The notes under the pieces: generated by a model
What the model saw: the letters and a program-made list of their open reading frames with translations, nothing else
Told to the model about the DNA's origin: nothing
The model's database searches: none
Position numbers and translations under genes: made by a program
NCBI GenBank assembly: GCA_963703085.1
Contig: OY969789.1
Location: 1,240,001-1,304,000, forward strand
DNA length: 64,000 bases
Origin: DATAEG01 sp963703085
GTDB lineage: Bacteria > Actinomycetota > Actinomycetes > Mycobacteriales > Jatrophihabitantaceae
Direction of reading: 5' to 3'
In this document: positions 17,277-26,352 of the stretch, in pieces
Numbering within the stretch: position 1 is the stretch's first letter
Layout of the letters: every line of letters starts with the position of its first letter

Positions 17277-19115
17277 CTACTCACGTTCCCCGGCGGTGGC
17301 CCGGCGGCGCAGCAAGAAGACCGCGACTGCGATGAGCACAACAACACATCCGATCCCGCCGATCACGATGCCGGTGGCCGAGCCGCCGGACTTGGCCGAC
17401 CCTGAGCCGACCGGATGGGCCGCGCGCAATGCGATCCAGAGACTCTGCGCGGGGTAGTAGCCCTGCGCGTTCTTCGATCCGGTGACGAAGCCGGCGACCC
17501 GGTCGGTGCGCACCGCCCCCAGCAGGTTCGGGTAGTACAGCATGACATCGTCGTTCGCCTGGTAGATCATCTGCTGCATCTTCGCGATCGTCTCAGCGCG
17601 TTGCGACTGGTCGAACTGCGCCTGCTGCTGCGCGTAGAGCTTGTCGTAGGCCGGGTCGCAGTAGAAGACGTCGGAGATGCCGGTTGATGCGCCGTTCTCC
17701 GGCAGCGCGCCGCAGGTCTGGATGCTCAGCAGGTACGTCGGATCGGCGCCGGTGGACCAGCCACCGATCAGCAGGTCCCAATTGCCCTTCACCGCATCGT
17801 CGTTCAGCGTCGCCATGCTCACCACCTGGGTGGTGACCTTGATACCGATGCCCTTCAGCCAGCCGACGATGTAGTTCGCGTCCTGGGTGTTGTTCGTGGA
17901 CGAGCCGTCCCAGCCGAGCCGGAAGCTGAGCCGGCGGTGCGTCTTGGGGTCGACTCGCACGCCGTCGCTGCCGCGGGTGTAGCCGGCGTCATCGAGGATG
18001 CGGTTCGCCTTGCCCGGGTCGAAGCCCACTCGCTCATCTGCCGACGGCTGCCACTTCCATTGCGGATAGGCCGGCGGCAGGTAGGACTGTCCGGCCACGC
18101 CGAGGCCGAGGAGCACCCGCTTCACCAACTCATCCCGGTTGATCGCCCAGACGATCGCGGCCCGGACCTTCGGGTCGCGCAACGCCGGGTTGCCGTCGCC
18201 CAGCGGGGTCCCCGACGCGGTGCGGGCGCCTGGGTTGATGTCCAACGCCGTCCACCCGACCGCCGCCTGCTGGTAGGCCTGGACCCCCTTCACGTTCGAC
18301 AGCGCCTGGTACTGCGTCGCAGTGAGCCCACCGGTTTGATCCACCTGACCGCTGCGCAGCGCGGCGACCGCGGCATCGGAGTTCTTGAAGTACTGCACGA
18401 TGACCTTGTCGTACTTCGCCCGGCCCAGGAAGAAGTCCTTGGTGACCTCGAGCGTCGCGAACTGATCGGTCTGGTATCCGGTCAGCCGGTACGGGCCGTA
18501 TCCGACGAGCGGCAAGCTCAGGTTCTTGAAGTCCCGCAGGCCGGACACCTTCGCCGCCCAGATGTGCTCCGGGACGATGTGGATGCCCGAGATCGGGACG
18601 CTGATGTAGAGCATGTTGGCCTGCGGGGTCTTCGTGGTGATCCGAAGCGTGGTGGCATCCGGCGCCTCGACCTTGGCGAAGTTGCTGACCAGCGCGCCGT
18701 TGGCGGTTGCCGCGACCTTGTTGGTCATGACCAGGTTGAACGTCCAGGCCGCGTCCTTGGCGGTGAGCGGCTGGCCGTCGCTCCACTTCAGCCCACGGTG
18801 GATCTTGAACGTCCAGGTGAGCTTGTCCGCCGACACCGACCAGCTGTCCGCCAGGTACGGCGTCGGCTTGTTGTTGCTGTCGAGCGCGTCCAGCGTCGGG
18901 TACACCGCACCGAAGATGTCCAGCTCGCCGTCGAAGTAGGCCAGGAACGGGTTCAACGTGGAGATCTGGGTGGCCAGCGCCGTGCGCAAGGTGGTGGGCT
19001 GCGCGGCTCGGGCAAGCGGCTCGGGAGCGACGAGAGCCGAGCCGACCAGCACGGCCACGGCGGCAGCGAGGGAGCCCACCGACCGCAGGGGGGAGCGCAG
19101 CGCGCGGGACAGCAT
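17277..19115 (-). CDS. Extracellular solute-binding protein family 5, C-terminally membrane-anchored (second binding protein)
   Basis: 612 aa. Sec-type signal (AVAVLVGSALVAPEPLARAA) then the family 5 peptide/nickel-binding fold: YLADSWSVSADKLTWTFKIH, LKWSDGQPLTAKDAAWTF, and WAINRDELVKRVLLG. There is no lipobox cysteine; instead the protein ends with a glycine-rich linker, one transmembrane helix (IVIGGIGCVVVLIAVAVFLL) and a basic tail RRRATAGERE, so it is anchored by its C-terminus. It is a paralogue of the other binding protein in this operon (both end in RRR-TA-ERE). Role: captures peptides for the adjacent Opp/Dpp transporter. Placed between the permeases and ATPases. Confidence 0.92.
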   Translation of the reverse strand: MLSRALRSPLRSVGSLAAAVAVLVGSALVAPEPLARAAQPTTLRTALATQISTLNPFLAYFDGELDIFGAVYPTLDALDSNNKPTPYLADSWSVSADKLTWTFKIHRGLKWSDGQPLTAKDAAWTFNLVMTNKVAATANGALVSNFAKVEAPDATTLRITTKTPQANMLYISVPISGIHIVPEHIWAAKVSGLRDFKNLSLPLVGYGPYRLTGYQTDQFATLEVTKDFFLGRAKYDKVIVQYFKNSDAAVAALRSGQVDQTGGLTATQYQALSNVKGVQAYQQAAVGWTALDINPGARTASGTPLGDGNPALRDPKVRAAIVWAINRDELVKRVLLGLGVAGQSYLPPAYPQWKWQPSADERVGFDPGKANRILDDAGYTRGSDGVRVDPKTHRRLSFRLGWDGSSTNNTQDANYIVGWLKGIGIKVTTQVVSMATLNDDAVKGNWDLLIGGWSTGADPTYLLSIQTCGALPENGASTGISDVFYCDPAYDKLYAQQQAQFDQSQRAETIAKMQQMIYQANDDVMLYYPNLLGAVRTDRVAGFVTGSKNAQGYYPAQSLWIALRAAHPVGSGSAKSGGSATGIVIGGIGCVVVLIAVAVFLLRRRATAGERE

Positions 19116-19130
19116 CAGAATTCCTTTCGG

Positions 19131-20042
19131 TCAGCGATTACCAGTCGCCAGGCGGGGATTGAGGATGTGCTCGACTGCCCGACCGGTCATCGTGAAGCCG
19201 AGCACCACGACGACGATCGCCACACCCGGCGGCAGCAGATACCACCACGCGCCCCTGGTGATCGCGCCGGTAGCGAAGGCTTGATTGATCATCGTGCCCC
19301 AGGAAACCTCGGTCGCGTTGCCCAGCCCGAGGAACGTCAGCGTCGTCTCGGACAGGATGGCGCCAGCGACGGTCAGCGTGCTGGAGACGAGCACCAGCGG
19401 CATCACGTTCGGCAGGATCTGGCGCAGCATGATCTGCGAGTTGCCGGCGCCCAGTGCGCGAGCCCGCTCCACGAACGGCCGCGCCTCCACGGCCAGGGTC
19501 TGCGCACGTACCAGTCGCGCGGTGCTCGTCCACGAGGTCACTGCGATGGCAACGGTGATCGACGTCGCGCCCTGCCCGATGATGGCCGACAGTGAGATCG
19601 CCAGCGGCAAGCTGGGCAGCGTGATGAACCAGTCGGTCAAAGTCATCAACAGCCGGCTGACGATGCCCTGGTAGTGCCCGGCCACGAGGCCGATGGCGGT
19701 GCCAACGATGATCGTGAGAATCGTCGCGATGACACCGATGGCCAGCGACGCTCGAGTCCCCCAGATCGTCAGCAACAGCACCGAGCGACCCGGCAGGTCG
19801 GTGCCCAGCAGGTAGTGCGAACTGGGCGGCGCCAGCAGCGGCCCGTTGACCTTCGTGACATCCAGATCCGTGTCGTGGATGAACAGCGGAGCGCACAACG
19901 CCAGCGCGACGAAGGCCACCAGGATGGCCAGCCCGCCCACCGCGGTGGGCATCGCAAAGAACTGCTTCGCGAAGCGTTTTGCCGGCGACCACCGGGAAGG
20001 TGCGGTCAACCCGCCGGAAGCAGTCACGGTCGCGGTACTCAC
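19131..20042 (-). CDS. Oligopeptide ABC transporter permease (OppC/DppC type)
   Basis: 303 aa inner-membrane permease with about six transmembrane helices. N-terminal OppC_N segment (AKRFAKQFFAMPTAVGGLAILVAFVALALCAPLF), periplasmic LLGTDLPGRSVLL loop, and the EAA loop VERARALGAGNSQIMLRQILPN that contacts the ATPases. The GTG at 20042 is chosen since it overlaps the stop of the OppB-type gene (GTGA); an apparent longer N-terminus is out-of-frame readings of that gene. Forms the translocation pore with the OppB-type subunit. Confidence 0.92.
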   Translation of the reverse strand: MSTATVTASGGLTAPSRWSPAKRFAKQFFAMPTAVGGLAILVAFVALALCAPLFIHDTDLDVTKVNGPLLAPPSSHYLLGTDLPGRSVLLLTIWGTRASLAIGVIATILTIIVGTAIGLVAGHYQGIVSRLLMTLTDWFITLPSLPLAISLSAIIGQGATSITVAIAVTSWTSTARLVRAQTLAVEARPFVERARALGAGNSQIMLRQILPNVMPLVLVSSTLTVAGAILSETTLTFLGLGNATEVSWGTMINQAFATGAITRGAWWYLLPPGVAIVVVVLGFTMTGRAVEHILNPRLATGNR

Positions 20043-21106
20043 TGGGCACGCACGCGGGGGTCGAGGAAGCGGTAGAGGATGTCGGCGAGCAGGTTCATCA
20101 CGATCACGCTGCCGCTGAAGACCAGGAAGGTGCCCTCCAGCAACTGGATGTCCGGGATCTGCAGAGCCTGGAAGGTCAGGTAGCCCAGCCCGGGCCACGA
20201 GTACACCGTTTCCACGGTGATCGCACCGCCGATGATCCCGCCCAGTTGCAGGAAGATGATCGTCACCGACGGCAGTAGCGCGTTCGGCAGCGCGTGCTTG
20301 CGGCGCACGTCGTCGTCACGCAGGCCCTTCGCCCGCGCGGTGAGCAGATAGGGGCTGCCCAGCTCGTCGATGATCGAACTGCGCATGATGGTCAGGTACT
20401 GCGCGAACACCACCAGGACGAGGGTCAGGCACGGCAACAACAGGTGCTTGCCGACGTCGAGCCAGTGCTCGGCCAGGCCATAGGACGCCCCGGCGGTCTG
20501 GTATCCACCGGCCGGGATGATGCCGGTGAAGGTGCTGGTGGCCAGCACCAGCAGGATGAGCCCGAGCCAGAACGTCGGCACCGACCACAGCGTCAGCGAG
20601 ATGCCGGAGGACACCCGGTCGAAGGTGCTGCCGTTGCGCCAGCCGCTGCGTACCCCCAGCCACAGACCCAGGATCACCGAGATGATCGTGGACGAGCCGG
20701 TGAGCAGCAGGGTCGGCCACAACCGCTCCCCGATCAGCGACGTGACCGGCTGGCTGAACTGGTAGGAGTAACCGAGCTGGCCGTGCAGCACGTTGTTGAC
20801 GAAGTGGAAGAACTGCTCCCACTTCGGCAGGTCGACGCCGAGTTCCTTGCGCAGTTCCTCGAGCTGCGCCGGGCTGGTGGGCCGGCCCCGGGTCAGCGTG
20901 TGCACCGGGTCCGACGGCATCAGCGAGAACATCGTGAAGCCGATCACCAGCGTGAACAGGAAGCTGATGAGTGCGGTGATCACCTTGCTCAACAGGTAGC
21001 GCGGAAAATCCGAGCGCTGCTTCGACCCGGCCGGGCTGGGGGCGAGGGACGCACCTTCCGGCACGTCCCTCGCAACATCCAGCTCGACCGGGTTGGGCGA
21101 ACTCAC
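20039..21106 (-). CDS. Oligopeptide ABC transporter permease (OppB/DppB type)
   Basis: 355 aa. First transmembrane helix ITALISFLFTLVIGFTMFSLMPSDP followed by the OppB_N-type extracellular domain (LRKELGVDLPKWEQFFHFVNNVLHGQLGYS), then five more helices with the EAA loop YLLTARAKGLRDDDVRRKHALPN. The N-terminal cytoplasmic tail is longer than usual (about 30 residues, PNPVELDVARDVPEGASLAPSPAG). GTG start overlaps the stop of the upstream binding protein (GTGA). Confidence 0.92.
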   Translation of the reverse strand: MSSPNPVELDVARDVPEGASLAPSPAGSKQRSDFPRYLLSKVITALISFLFTLVIGFTMFSLMPSDPVHTLTRGRPTSPAQLEELRKELGVDLPKWEQFFHFVNNVLHGQLGYSYQFSQPVTSLIGERLWPTLLLTGSSTIISVILGLWLGVRSGWRNGSTFDRVSSGISLTLWSVPTFWLGLILLVLATSTFTGIIPAGGYQTAGASYGLAEHWLDVGKHLLLPCLTLVLVVFAQYLTIMRSSIIDELGSPYLLTARAKGLRDDDVRRKHALPNALLPSVTIIFLQLGGIIGGAITVETVYSWPGLGYLTFQALQIPDIQLLEGTFLVFSGSVIVMNLLADILYRFLDPRVRAQ

Positions 21107-22968
21107 TCGCGCTCGGCGGCCGTCGACCGACGACGCAGGACGAGGAACGCGGCAACCGCCGCGACCACGACGACCGCAACGACGATGCCGACGATCGCGC
21201 CGCCACCCAAGCCACCGCTCGAGCTGCTGCCCGACGACGACTTCTTGACCGGCTCGGCATTGAGCCAGTTGAACCAGGTGCCCTGCAGCGGCATCGTTCC
21301 GGTGGAGTCGGGCTTGCCCGAGACCAAGCCCTTGACCTTGTCCGTGCGGACCAGGTCAAGAATGTTGTTGTTGTACAGCATGATGTCGCAGTTGGCCTTG
21401 TACAGGATCTCCTGCATCTGGCCGATCGTCTGGGCCCGCTGCGACTGGTCGAACTCGGTCTGCTGCTGCGCGTAGAGCTCGTCGTACTTGGGGTCACAGA
21501 AGAACGCGTCGGTGTTGCCACCCGAGCCGTCGGCCGACGGCAGCACCCCGCAGGTCTGGATGCTCAACAGGTAGGTCGGATCCAAACCGCTGCCCCAACC
21601 GTCCATCAGGATGTCCCAGTCGCCCTTGGCCAGGTTCGCGTTGAGCACGTTGTAGCTCTGTGGCTGGACGGTGAGCTTGATGCCGATGTCCTTCATCCAT
21701 CCGGCGAGGTAGTTCGCAATCTGCGAGTCGTAGGTGTCGTCGGAGTGGGTGCCGAGCCGGAAGCTGAGTGGCTTGCCGGTCTTGGTGTCCTTGCGGTACC
21801 CGTCCGACCCCTTCGGGTAGCCGGCGCTGTCCAGGATCTGGTTTGCCTTGTTCTTGTCGTAGCTCACCTTCTCGTTGTCCGGCGGCGACCAGGCCCACTG
21901 CTTGTACGCCGGCGGGACGTACGCTCCGCCGGTCGAGCCGAGCCCGAGCAGAATCTTCTTCACCAGGGTTTCCCGGTCGATGCCATAGGCGATCGCCTGG
22001 CGCACCTGTGGGTCGGCGAGGATCGGATTGGCGGTATTCGTCTTCAACGGCTTGCCGGCCTTGTCCTTGGCACCGGGGTTGATCTCGATGCCCGTCCACC
22101 GGGTCGCCGCCAGTTGATACGCGGTGATGCCCGGCTTGTTCTTCACGGCCTGGAACTGCGTCGCGGTGACGCCGGTTGCCTCGTCGATTTCGCCGTTCTG
22201 GACAGCCTGCACTGCAGCGTCCTGGTTCTTGAAGTACTGCAGCACGAGCTTGTCGAACTTCGGCCGGCCCTGGAAGTAGGTCTTGTTGGCCTCCAGTGTG
22301 GTGAACTGGTCGGTCTTGTACCCGGTCAACACCCACGGGCCGTAGCCGATCACCGGGAAGTCGGTGTTCTTGTAGTCCCGCAGATTGCCGGCCACCTTCG
22401 ACGCCCAGATGTGCTGGGGCAGGATCTGCATCCCGGTGAACGGCACGCTCTCGTAGAGCATGTTGGCCTGCGGCTTCTTCGTCGTGATCGTCAGCGTGTT
22501 GTCATCCGGTGCCTCGACCTTGGCGAAGTTGGCCACCAGTGAGCCGTTCGCTGTGGCGGCCACCTTGTTCGTCATGATCGTGTTGAACGTCCAGGCTGCG
22601 TCTTTGGCCGTGATCGGCTGGCCATCGGACCACTTCAATCCCTGGTGGATCTTGAACGTCCAGGTCAGCTTGTCCGGCGACGTCGTCCAGGAGTCGGCCA
22701 GATAAGGCTTGGCCGTGCCATCCGGTGCGACGATGTCCAGCGATGGATAAATGCTGCCGATCACCACCAATGCCGCGTCGGCATAGGAGATGAACGGGTT
22801 GAACGTGTCGATCTGGTCGTTGGACAGGGTCAGCGTCGATTCACCGGCGGCAGCTGCCGGGGCTGCCGTTGCGACCTCACCCACCACAGCAGTCATGGCG
22901 ACCAGTCCGGCCGATAAACCGACGGCAAGCAGCTTGCGGAACCTGCGCTGTGGGGTAGCCGGTCTCAT
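21103..22968 (-). CDS. Extracellular solute-binding protein family 5, C-terminally membrane-anchored (first binding protein)
   Basis: 621 aa. Signal peptide LLAVGLSAGLVAMTAVVGEVATAAPAAAA, no lipobox. Family 5 landmarks parallel the paralogue at 17277: SWTTSPDKLTWTFKIHQ, LKWSDGQPITAKDAAWTF, AYGIDRETLVKKILLG. The C-terminus is a Ser/Gly-rich linker, a single helix (AIVGIVVAVVVVAAVAAFLV) and the tail LRRRSTAAERE, the same C-terminal anchoring device as its paralogue. Translationally coupled both upstream (ATGA with the M20 peptidase) and downstream (GTGA with the permease). The pair probably arose by tandem duplication within the operon and could differ in peptide specificity. Confidence 0.92.
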   Translation of the reverse strand: MRPATPQRRFRKLLAVGLSAGLVAMTAVVGEVATAAPAAAAGESTLTLSNDQIDTFNPFISYADAALVVIGSIYPSLDIVAPDGTAKPYLADSWTTSPDKLTWTFKIHQGLKWSDGQPITAKDAAWTFNTIMTNKVAATANGSLVANFAKVEAPDDNTLTITTKKPQANMLYESVPFTGMQILPQHIWASKVAGNLRDYKNTDFPVIGYGPWVLTGYKTDQFTTLEANKTYFQGRPKFDKLVLQYFKNQDAAVQAVQNGEIDEATGVTATQFQAVKNKPGITAYQLAATRWTGIEINPGAKDKAGKPLKTNTANPILADPQVRQAIAYGIDRETLVKKILLGLGSTGGAYVPPAYKQWAWSPPDNEKVSYDKNKANQILDSAGYPKGSDGYRKDTKTGKPLSFRLGTHSDDTYDSQIANYLAGWMKDIGIKLTVQPQSYNVLNANLAKGDWDILMDGWGSGLDPTYLLSIQTCGVLPSADGSGGNTDAFFCDPKYDELYAQQQTEFDQSQRAQTIGQMQEILYKANCDIMLYNNNILDLVRTDKVKGLVSGKPDSTGTMPLQGTWFNWLNAEPVKKSSSGSSSSGGLGGGAIVGIVVAVVVVAAVAAFLVLRRRSTAAERE

Positions 22969-24311
22969 CGCTCATCCTCCTGGGAGTGGGTCTCGTGTCG
23001 CAGATAGCTGTTCAACATCCGCGCACCGGCGCGAAGACTTTCGACGGGGACGTGCTCGTCGACACCGTGAACGTAGACCCCGTAGCTGAAGCCCGGGGGC
23101 ATGACACCGGGAGCAAATCCATAACAAGCGATGCCGAGCTTGCTGAAGGCTTTCGCATCCGTGCCTCCGCCCATGCAGAACGGCAACACCAGCGCTTCTG
23201 CGTCGTGCGCTACGACTGCCGCGGCCATCGCGGCGAACTCGGGCGAATCGTGCGGGGCGCCCACCGCGGCGCTGTAGCTGAGGAACTCCCGGCTGATCGC
23301 GTCGCCGAGCAGTTCGTCGACGGTCGTGAAGAACTCGTCCTCGGTGCCGGGCAGCACCCGGCCGTCGACGACCGCGGTGGCCGCGCCGGGGATGACGTTC
23401 GCCTTGTAACCGGCGGAGAGCATCGTCGGGTTGAGCGAGTTGGCGACAGTGGCCTCGACGAGCCGGGCGGCCTCGCCGAGTTGAGCCCGGGACTGCGGGT
23501 CAGCCGGATCGACACTCACGCCGAGGTGTCGCTGCAGACCGTCCAGCAGAGCGGCGACAGTCGGGATGAGCCGCACCGGCCATTCGTAATCGGCAATGCG
23601 GGTGATGGCCCGGGCCAGCGCGGTGACCGCGTTGCCCGGGTTGCGGCGCGACCCGTGGCCGGCCGGACCGCGGGCGGTCAACGTCATCCACGCGCTGCCG
23701 CGCTCGGCGGTTCCGATCGCGTACAGCCGTCCGCCGTCCGGCAGATGGACGGTGTGCCCGCCGCTCTCGCCGATTGCGGTCTGCACGCCGTCGAACAACT
23801 CGGGATGCTTGGCGACGAGGAATCCGGCGCCGTACTGCCCGGTGTCCTCCTCGTCGGCGACGAAGGCGAGCACGATGTCGCGGGGTGGGACGTAGCCGTC
23901 CCGGGCGAAGCCGCGCACGACGGACAGCATCATCGCGTCCATGTTCTTCATGTCCAGCGCGCCGCGGCCCCACACCGCACCGTCGCGCACCGCGCCACTG
24001 AACGGATCGCTCTGCCAGTCGGCCGCCTGGGCGGGCACCACATCGAGATGGCCGTGCACCAGCAGGCCCGGCGCGGAACGGTCGCGCCCAGCGATGCGGA
24101 CCACCGTGCTGGCCCGGCCCGGTTCGGACTCGTAAACCGCAGGCTGGTAGCCGGCGTCGGTCAGCTGTTCGGCAACCCACTCCGCGGCCGGCCGCTCCGA
24201 ACGGCAGTCGTTGCCACCGAAGTTGGAGGTGTCGAAACGGATGAGCTGCGAACAGAACGCCACGACTTCGTCGTCGTCAACGGCAGAGCCGGGCGACCCG
24301 ATTCCGACCAC
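22965..24311 (-). CDS. M20 family metallopeptidase (ArgE/DapE/ACY1-like dipeptidase)
   Basis: 448 aa cytoplasmic zinc peptidase. Metal-ligand motifs: HGHLDVVP (His, Asp of DVVP), WGRGALDMKN (bridging Asp), DEEDTGQYG (catalytic Glu-Glu), and near the C-terminus GGGTDAKAF and a final HGVDEHVPVE His. Dimerisation (lid) domain in between. Members cleave dipeptides or N-acyl amino acids. First gene of an eight-gene operon that continues with binding protein, permeases, second binding protein, ATPases and dppA; it likely degrades imported di-/tripeptides. GTG 24311 has a GAGGGGA signal immediately upstream. Promoter region contains a conspicuous inverted repeat shared with the divergent S9 peptidase. 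Confidence 0.9.
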   Translation of the reverse strand: MVGIGSPGSAVDDDEVVAFCSQLIRFDTSNFGGNDCRSERPAAEWVAEQLTDAGYQPAVYESEPGRASTVVRIAGRDRSAPGLLVHGHLDVVPAQAADWQSDPFSGAVRDGAVWGRGALDMKNMDAMMLSVVRGFARDGYVPPRDIVLAFVADEEDTGQYGAGFLVAKHPELFDGVQTAIGESGGHTVHLPDGGRLYAIGTAERGSAWMTLTARGPAGHGSRRNPGNAVTALARAITRIADYEWPVRLIPTVAALLDGLQRHLGVSVDPADPQSRAQLGEAARLVEATVANSLNPTMLSAGYKANVIPGAATAVVDGRVLPGTEDEFFTTVDELLGDAISREFLSYSAAVGAPHDSPEFAAMAAAVVAHDAEALVLPFCMGGGTDAKAFSKLGIACYGFAPGVMPPGFSYGVYVHGVDEHVPVESLRAGARMLNSYLRHETHSQEDER

Positions 24312-24336
24312 TCCCCTCGCCTCGGCGACACGAATA

Positions 24337-24354
24337 AATTGGTTGAGACCAATT
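24337..24354. promoter_or_regulatory. Inverted-repeat operator between divergent peptidase operons
   Basis: AATTGGT-TGAG-ACCAATT: 7-bp perfect arms with a 4-bp spacer in an AT-rich island, overlapping a TTGAGA -35-like hexamer (24343-24348) for the + strand promoter. The TTGGT/ACCAA half-sites resemble those bound by GntR-family (FadR subgroup) regulators; no such regulator is encoded in the window. Confidence 0.65.
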
Positions 24355-24367
24355 CCTCAAGGATTAG

Positions 24368-24373
24368 TACCCT
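24368..24373 (+). promoter_or_regulatory. -10 element TACCCT of a leaderless-type promoter
   Basis: TACCCT ends 6 bases before an ATG at 24380, the spacing at which actinobacterial transcripts begin at the A of the start codon. A TTGAGA hexamer lies 19 bp upstream. The ATG opens the micro-ORF below rather than the peptidase gene. Confidence 0.6.
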
Positions 24374-24379
24374 CGCCAC

Positions 24380-24430
24380 ATGCCAGCGTCAAGAGTCGTC
24401 CCGCCATACGAACACAGCCGCAACCGGTGA
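24380..24430 (+). CDS. Sixteen-codon leader micro-ORF, GTGA-coupled to the S9 peptidase
   Basis: Encodes MPASRVVPPYEHSRNR. Its ATG is positioned as a leaderless start behind TACCCT and its TGA overlaps the peptidase GTG at 24427 (GTGA). The peptidase start has no Shine-Dalgarno of its own, so ribosomes terminating here would be the natural source of initiation. The peptide itself matches nothing I recognise. Confidence 0.5.
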   Translation: MPASRVVPPYEHSRNR

Positions 24431-26352
24431 TCGCCCGCTACGGCGAGTGGCCCTCGCCGCTGGACGCCACTACTGCAGCGGCCGAGTCCGGTGGAATCTC
24501 GTGGCCGGCGGCCGCGGGCGATCAGACGTGGTGGTGCGAGTCGGATCCGGCCACCGCGACGGTCCGGTTGAAGTGTCGCGATCACGACGGCACGGTCACC
24601 GACGTGCTCGGCGCCGACTGGTCGGTGCGCAACCGATCGCTCGGTTACGGCGGGCGGCCGTACGCGGTGCGCGACGGCCTCGTGGTTTTCACTCATCACG
24701 GTGACCAACGCCTCTACCGCCGCGCTGGCGAAGGCGATCCGGTCGCGCTGACCGAGGTCGTCGAGGGTGCCGAGACGTGCTGGGCAGATCCACAGTTCGC
24801 GCCTGGTCGCGACGAGGTGTGGTGCGTGCGCGAGACGACCCGGGCCGCCGTCGACGATGCGGATGCCGATCCGGCGCCACGGACATCGCGCGCAATCGTC
24901 GCCGTCGATCTGGCGGACGGGACGCAGCGGCTCGTGGCGCGCTCGCACCACTTTCTGTCGGGGGTGCGGATCAGCCCGTCCGGCCGGCGGCTGGCCTGGA
25001 TCGGCTGGGACCACCCGGCCATGCCGTGGGACGGCACCGCCCTGATGGTCGCCGATCTCGTCGACGGCGTCGCGAGCGACGCGCGACAGGTGCTCGGCGG
25101 TGCGGACGTCTCGGTCGCGCAGGCGGAATGGGCGGACGACGACACGCTGTACGCGATGGCCGATCCGGACGGATGGTGGAACCTGCACCGAATCGACACG
25201 GCGAGTGGCACGGCCGAGTGTGTGTTGCCGATGCCGGAGGAGTGTGCGGGTGCGCTGTGGCGGGTGGGTCCGTCCTGGTTCGCCGTGGTCGCCGGCCGGG
25301 TGGTGCTGCACCACGGCGTCGGCGCGCAGCAGCTCGCGCAGTGGGACCCGGCCGACGGATCGCTGACCCCGCTGGCGCCGGACTGGGACGACATCGGCTC
25401 GGACCTGACCGCCGGGCCGGAGTGCGTGGTGATGGTCGCGGCGTCGGCGACGCAGTCCCGCGCGGTGCTGCGTGTGCCGCTCGACGGGAGCGCGCCGGTG
25501 CGGTGCACCGCGGCGCCGACGCAGCGCCATGCCGCCTGGACGTCCGTTCCGAAGCGGCGCACGTTCCGCGCAGCAGACGGTCGGGACATCCATGCCGTGT
25601 ACTACCCGCCGACGAATCCGGAGCACACCGGGCCGGACGGCGAGCTGCCGCCGCTGCTGGTCGACGTGCACGGCGGCCCGACCAGCCACACCGGCGCGAC
25701 GCCGGACGCTGAGTTCTCGCTGTTCACCAGCCGTGGCTTCGCTGTGGTGAGCGTCGACTACGGCGGCTCTACCGGGTACGGCCGGGCCTACCGGGAACGG
25801 CTGCGGCACAACTGGGGCATCGTCGACCGGGACGACTGCATCGCCGTCGCGGTCGCCCTGGCCGACGCCGGCGAGGTCGATCGCGACCGGATGGCCATTC
25901 GAGGCGGCTCGGCCGGTGGTTGGACCACGCTGGCTTGTCTCGGCGGCTCCGACGTCTTCTGCGCCGGCGCCGTCTACTACCCGATCAGTGATGCGACCAC
26001 CTGGTCCGGTGCGGCCACGCACGACTTCGAGTCGCGCTACCTGATCAGCATGATCGGCCGCTGGCCGGAGGACCGGGAGCGCTACGTGCAGCAGTCGCCG
26101 CTGACCCACGTCGGCAACATCAGCGCGCCCATGGTGATGCTGCAAGGTGCGGATGACTTCATCTGCCCGCCGTATCACGCACAGGTGATCGTCGATGCGG
26201 TCGCGGCGCGCGGACTGTGGCACCGGCTGCTCGTCTTCGACGGCGAGGGCCACGGATTCCGCAAGGCGAGCTCGGTGCATGATTCCTTGCTGGCCGAGGC
26301 CGAGCTCTACAGCCACGCAATGGGCATCACCGTCACCCTGGAGGCGTCATGA
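24427..26352 (+). CDS. S9 family prolyl oligopeptidase / dipeptidyl-peptidase-like serine peptidase
   Basis: 641 aa, no signal peptide, cytoplasmic. N-terminal beta-propeller (residues to about 400), then an alpha/beta-hydrolase catalytic domain: oxyanion strand LLVDVHGGPTSHTG, nucleophile elbow GGSAGGW with Ser495, acid QGADDFICPP (Asp about 577) and His609 in GEGHGFRKAS. The start YGEWPSPLDA is the usual N-terminus of this actinobacterial family, supporting GTG 24427. It overlaps the next gene by ATGA. Divergent from the M20/Opp operon, it presumably hydrolyses small imported peptides. Confidence 0.93.
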   Translation: MIARYGEWPSPLDATTAAAESGGISWPAAAGDQTWWCESDPATATVRLKCRDHDGTVTDVLGADWSVRNRSLGYGGRPYAVRDGLVVFTHHGDQRLYRRAGEGDPVALTEVVEGAETCWADPQFAPGRDEVWCVRETTRAAVDDADADPAPRTSRAIVAVDLADGTQRLVARSHHFLSGVRISPSGRRLAWIGWDHPAMPWDGTALMVADLVDGVASDARQVLGGADVSVAQAEWADDDTLYAMADPDGWWNLHRIDTASGTAECVLPMPEECAGALWRVGPSWFAVVAGRVVLHHGVGAQQLAQWDPADGSLTPLAPDWDDIGSDLTAGPECVVMVAASATQSRAVLRVPLDGSAPVRCTAAPTQRHAAWTSVPKRRTFRAADGRDIHAVYYPPTNPEHTGPDGELPPLLVDVHGGPTSHTGATPDAEFSLFTSRGFAVVSVDYGGSTGYGRAYRERLRHNWGIVDRDDCIAVAVALADAGEVDRDRMAIRGGSAGGWTTLACLGGSDVFCAGAVYYPISDATTWSGAATHDFESRYLISMIGRWPEDRERYVQQSPLTHVGNISAPMVMLQGADDFICPPYHAQVIVDAVAARGLWHRLLVFDGEGHGFRKASSVHDSLLAEAELYSHAMGITVTLEAS

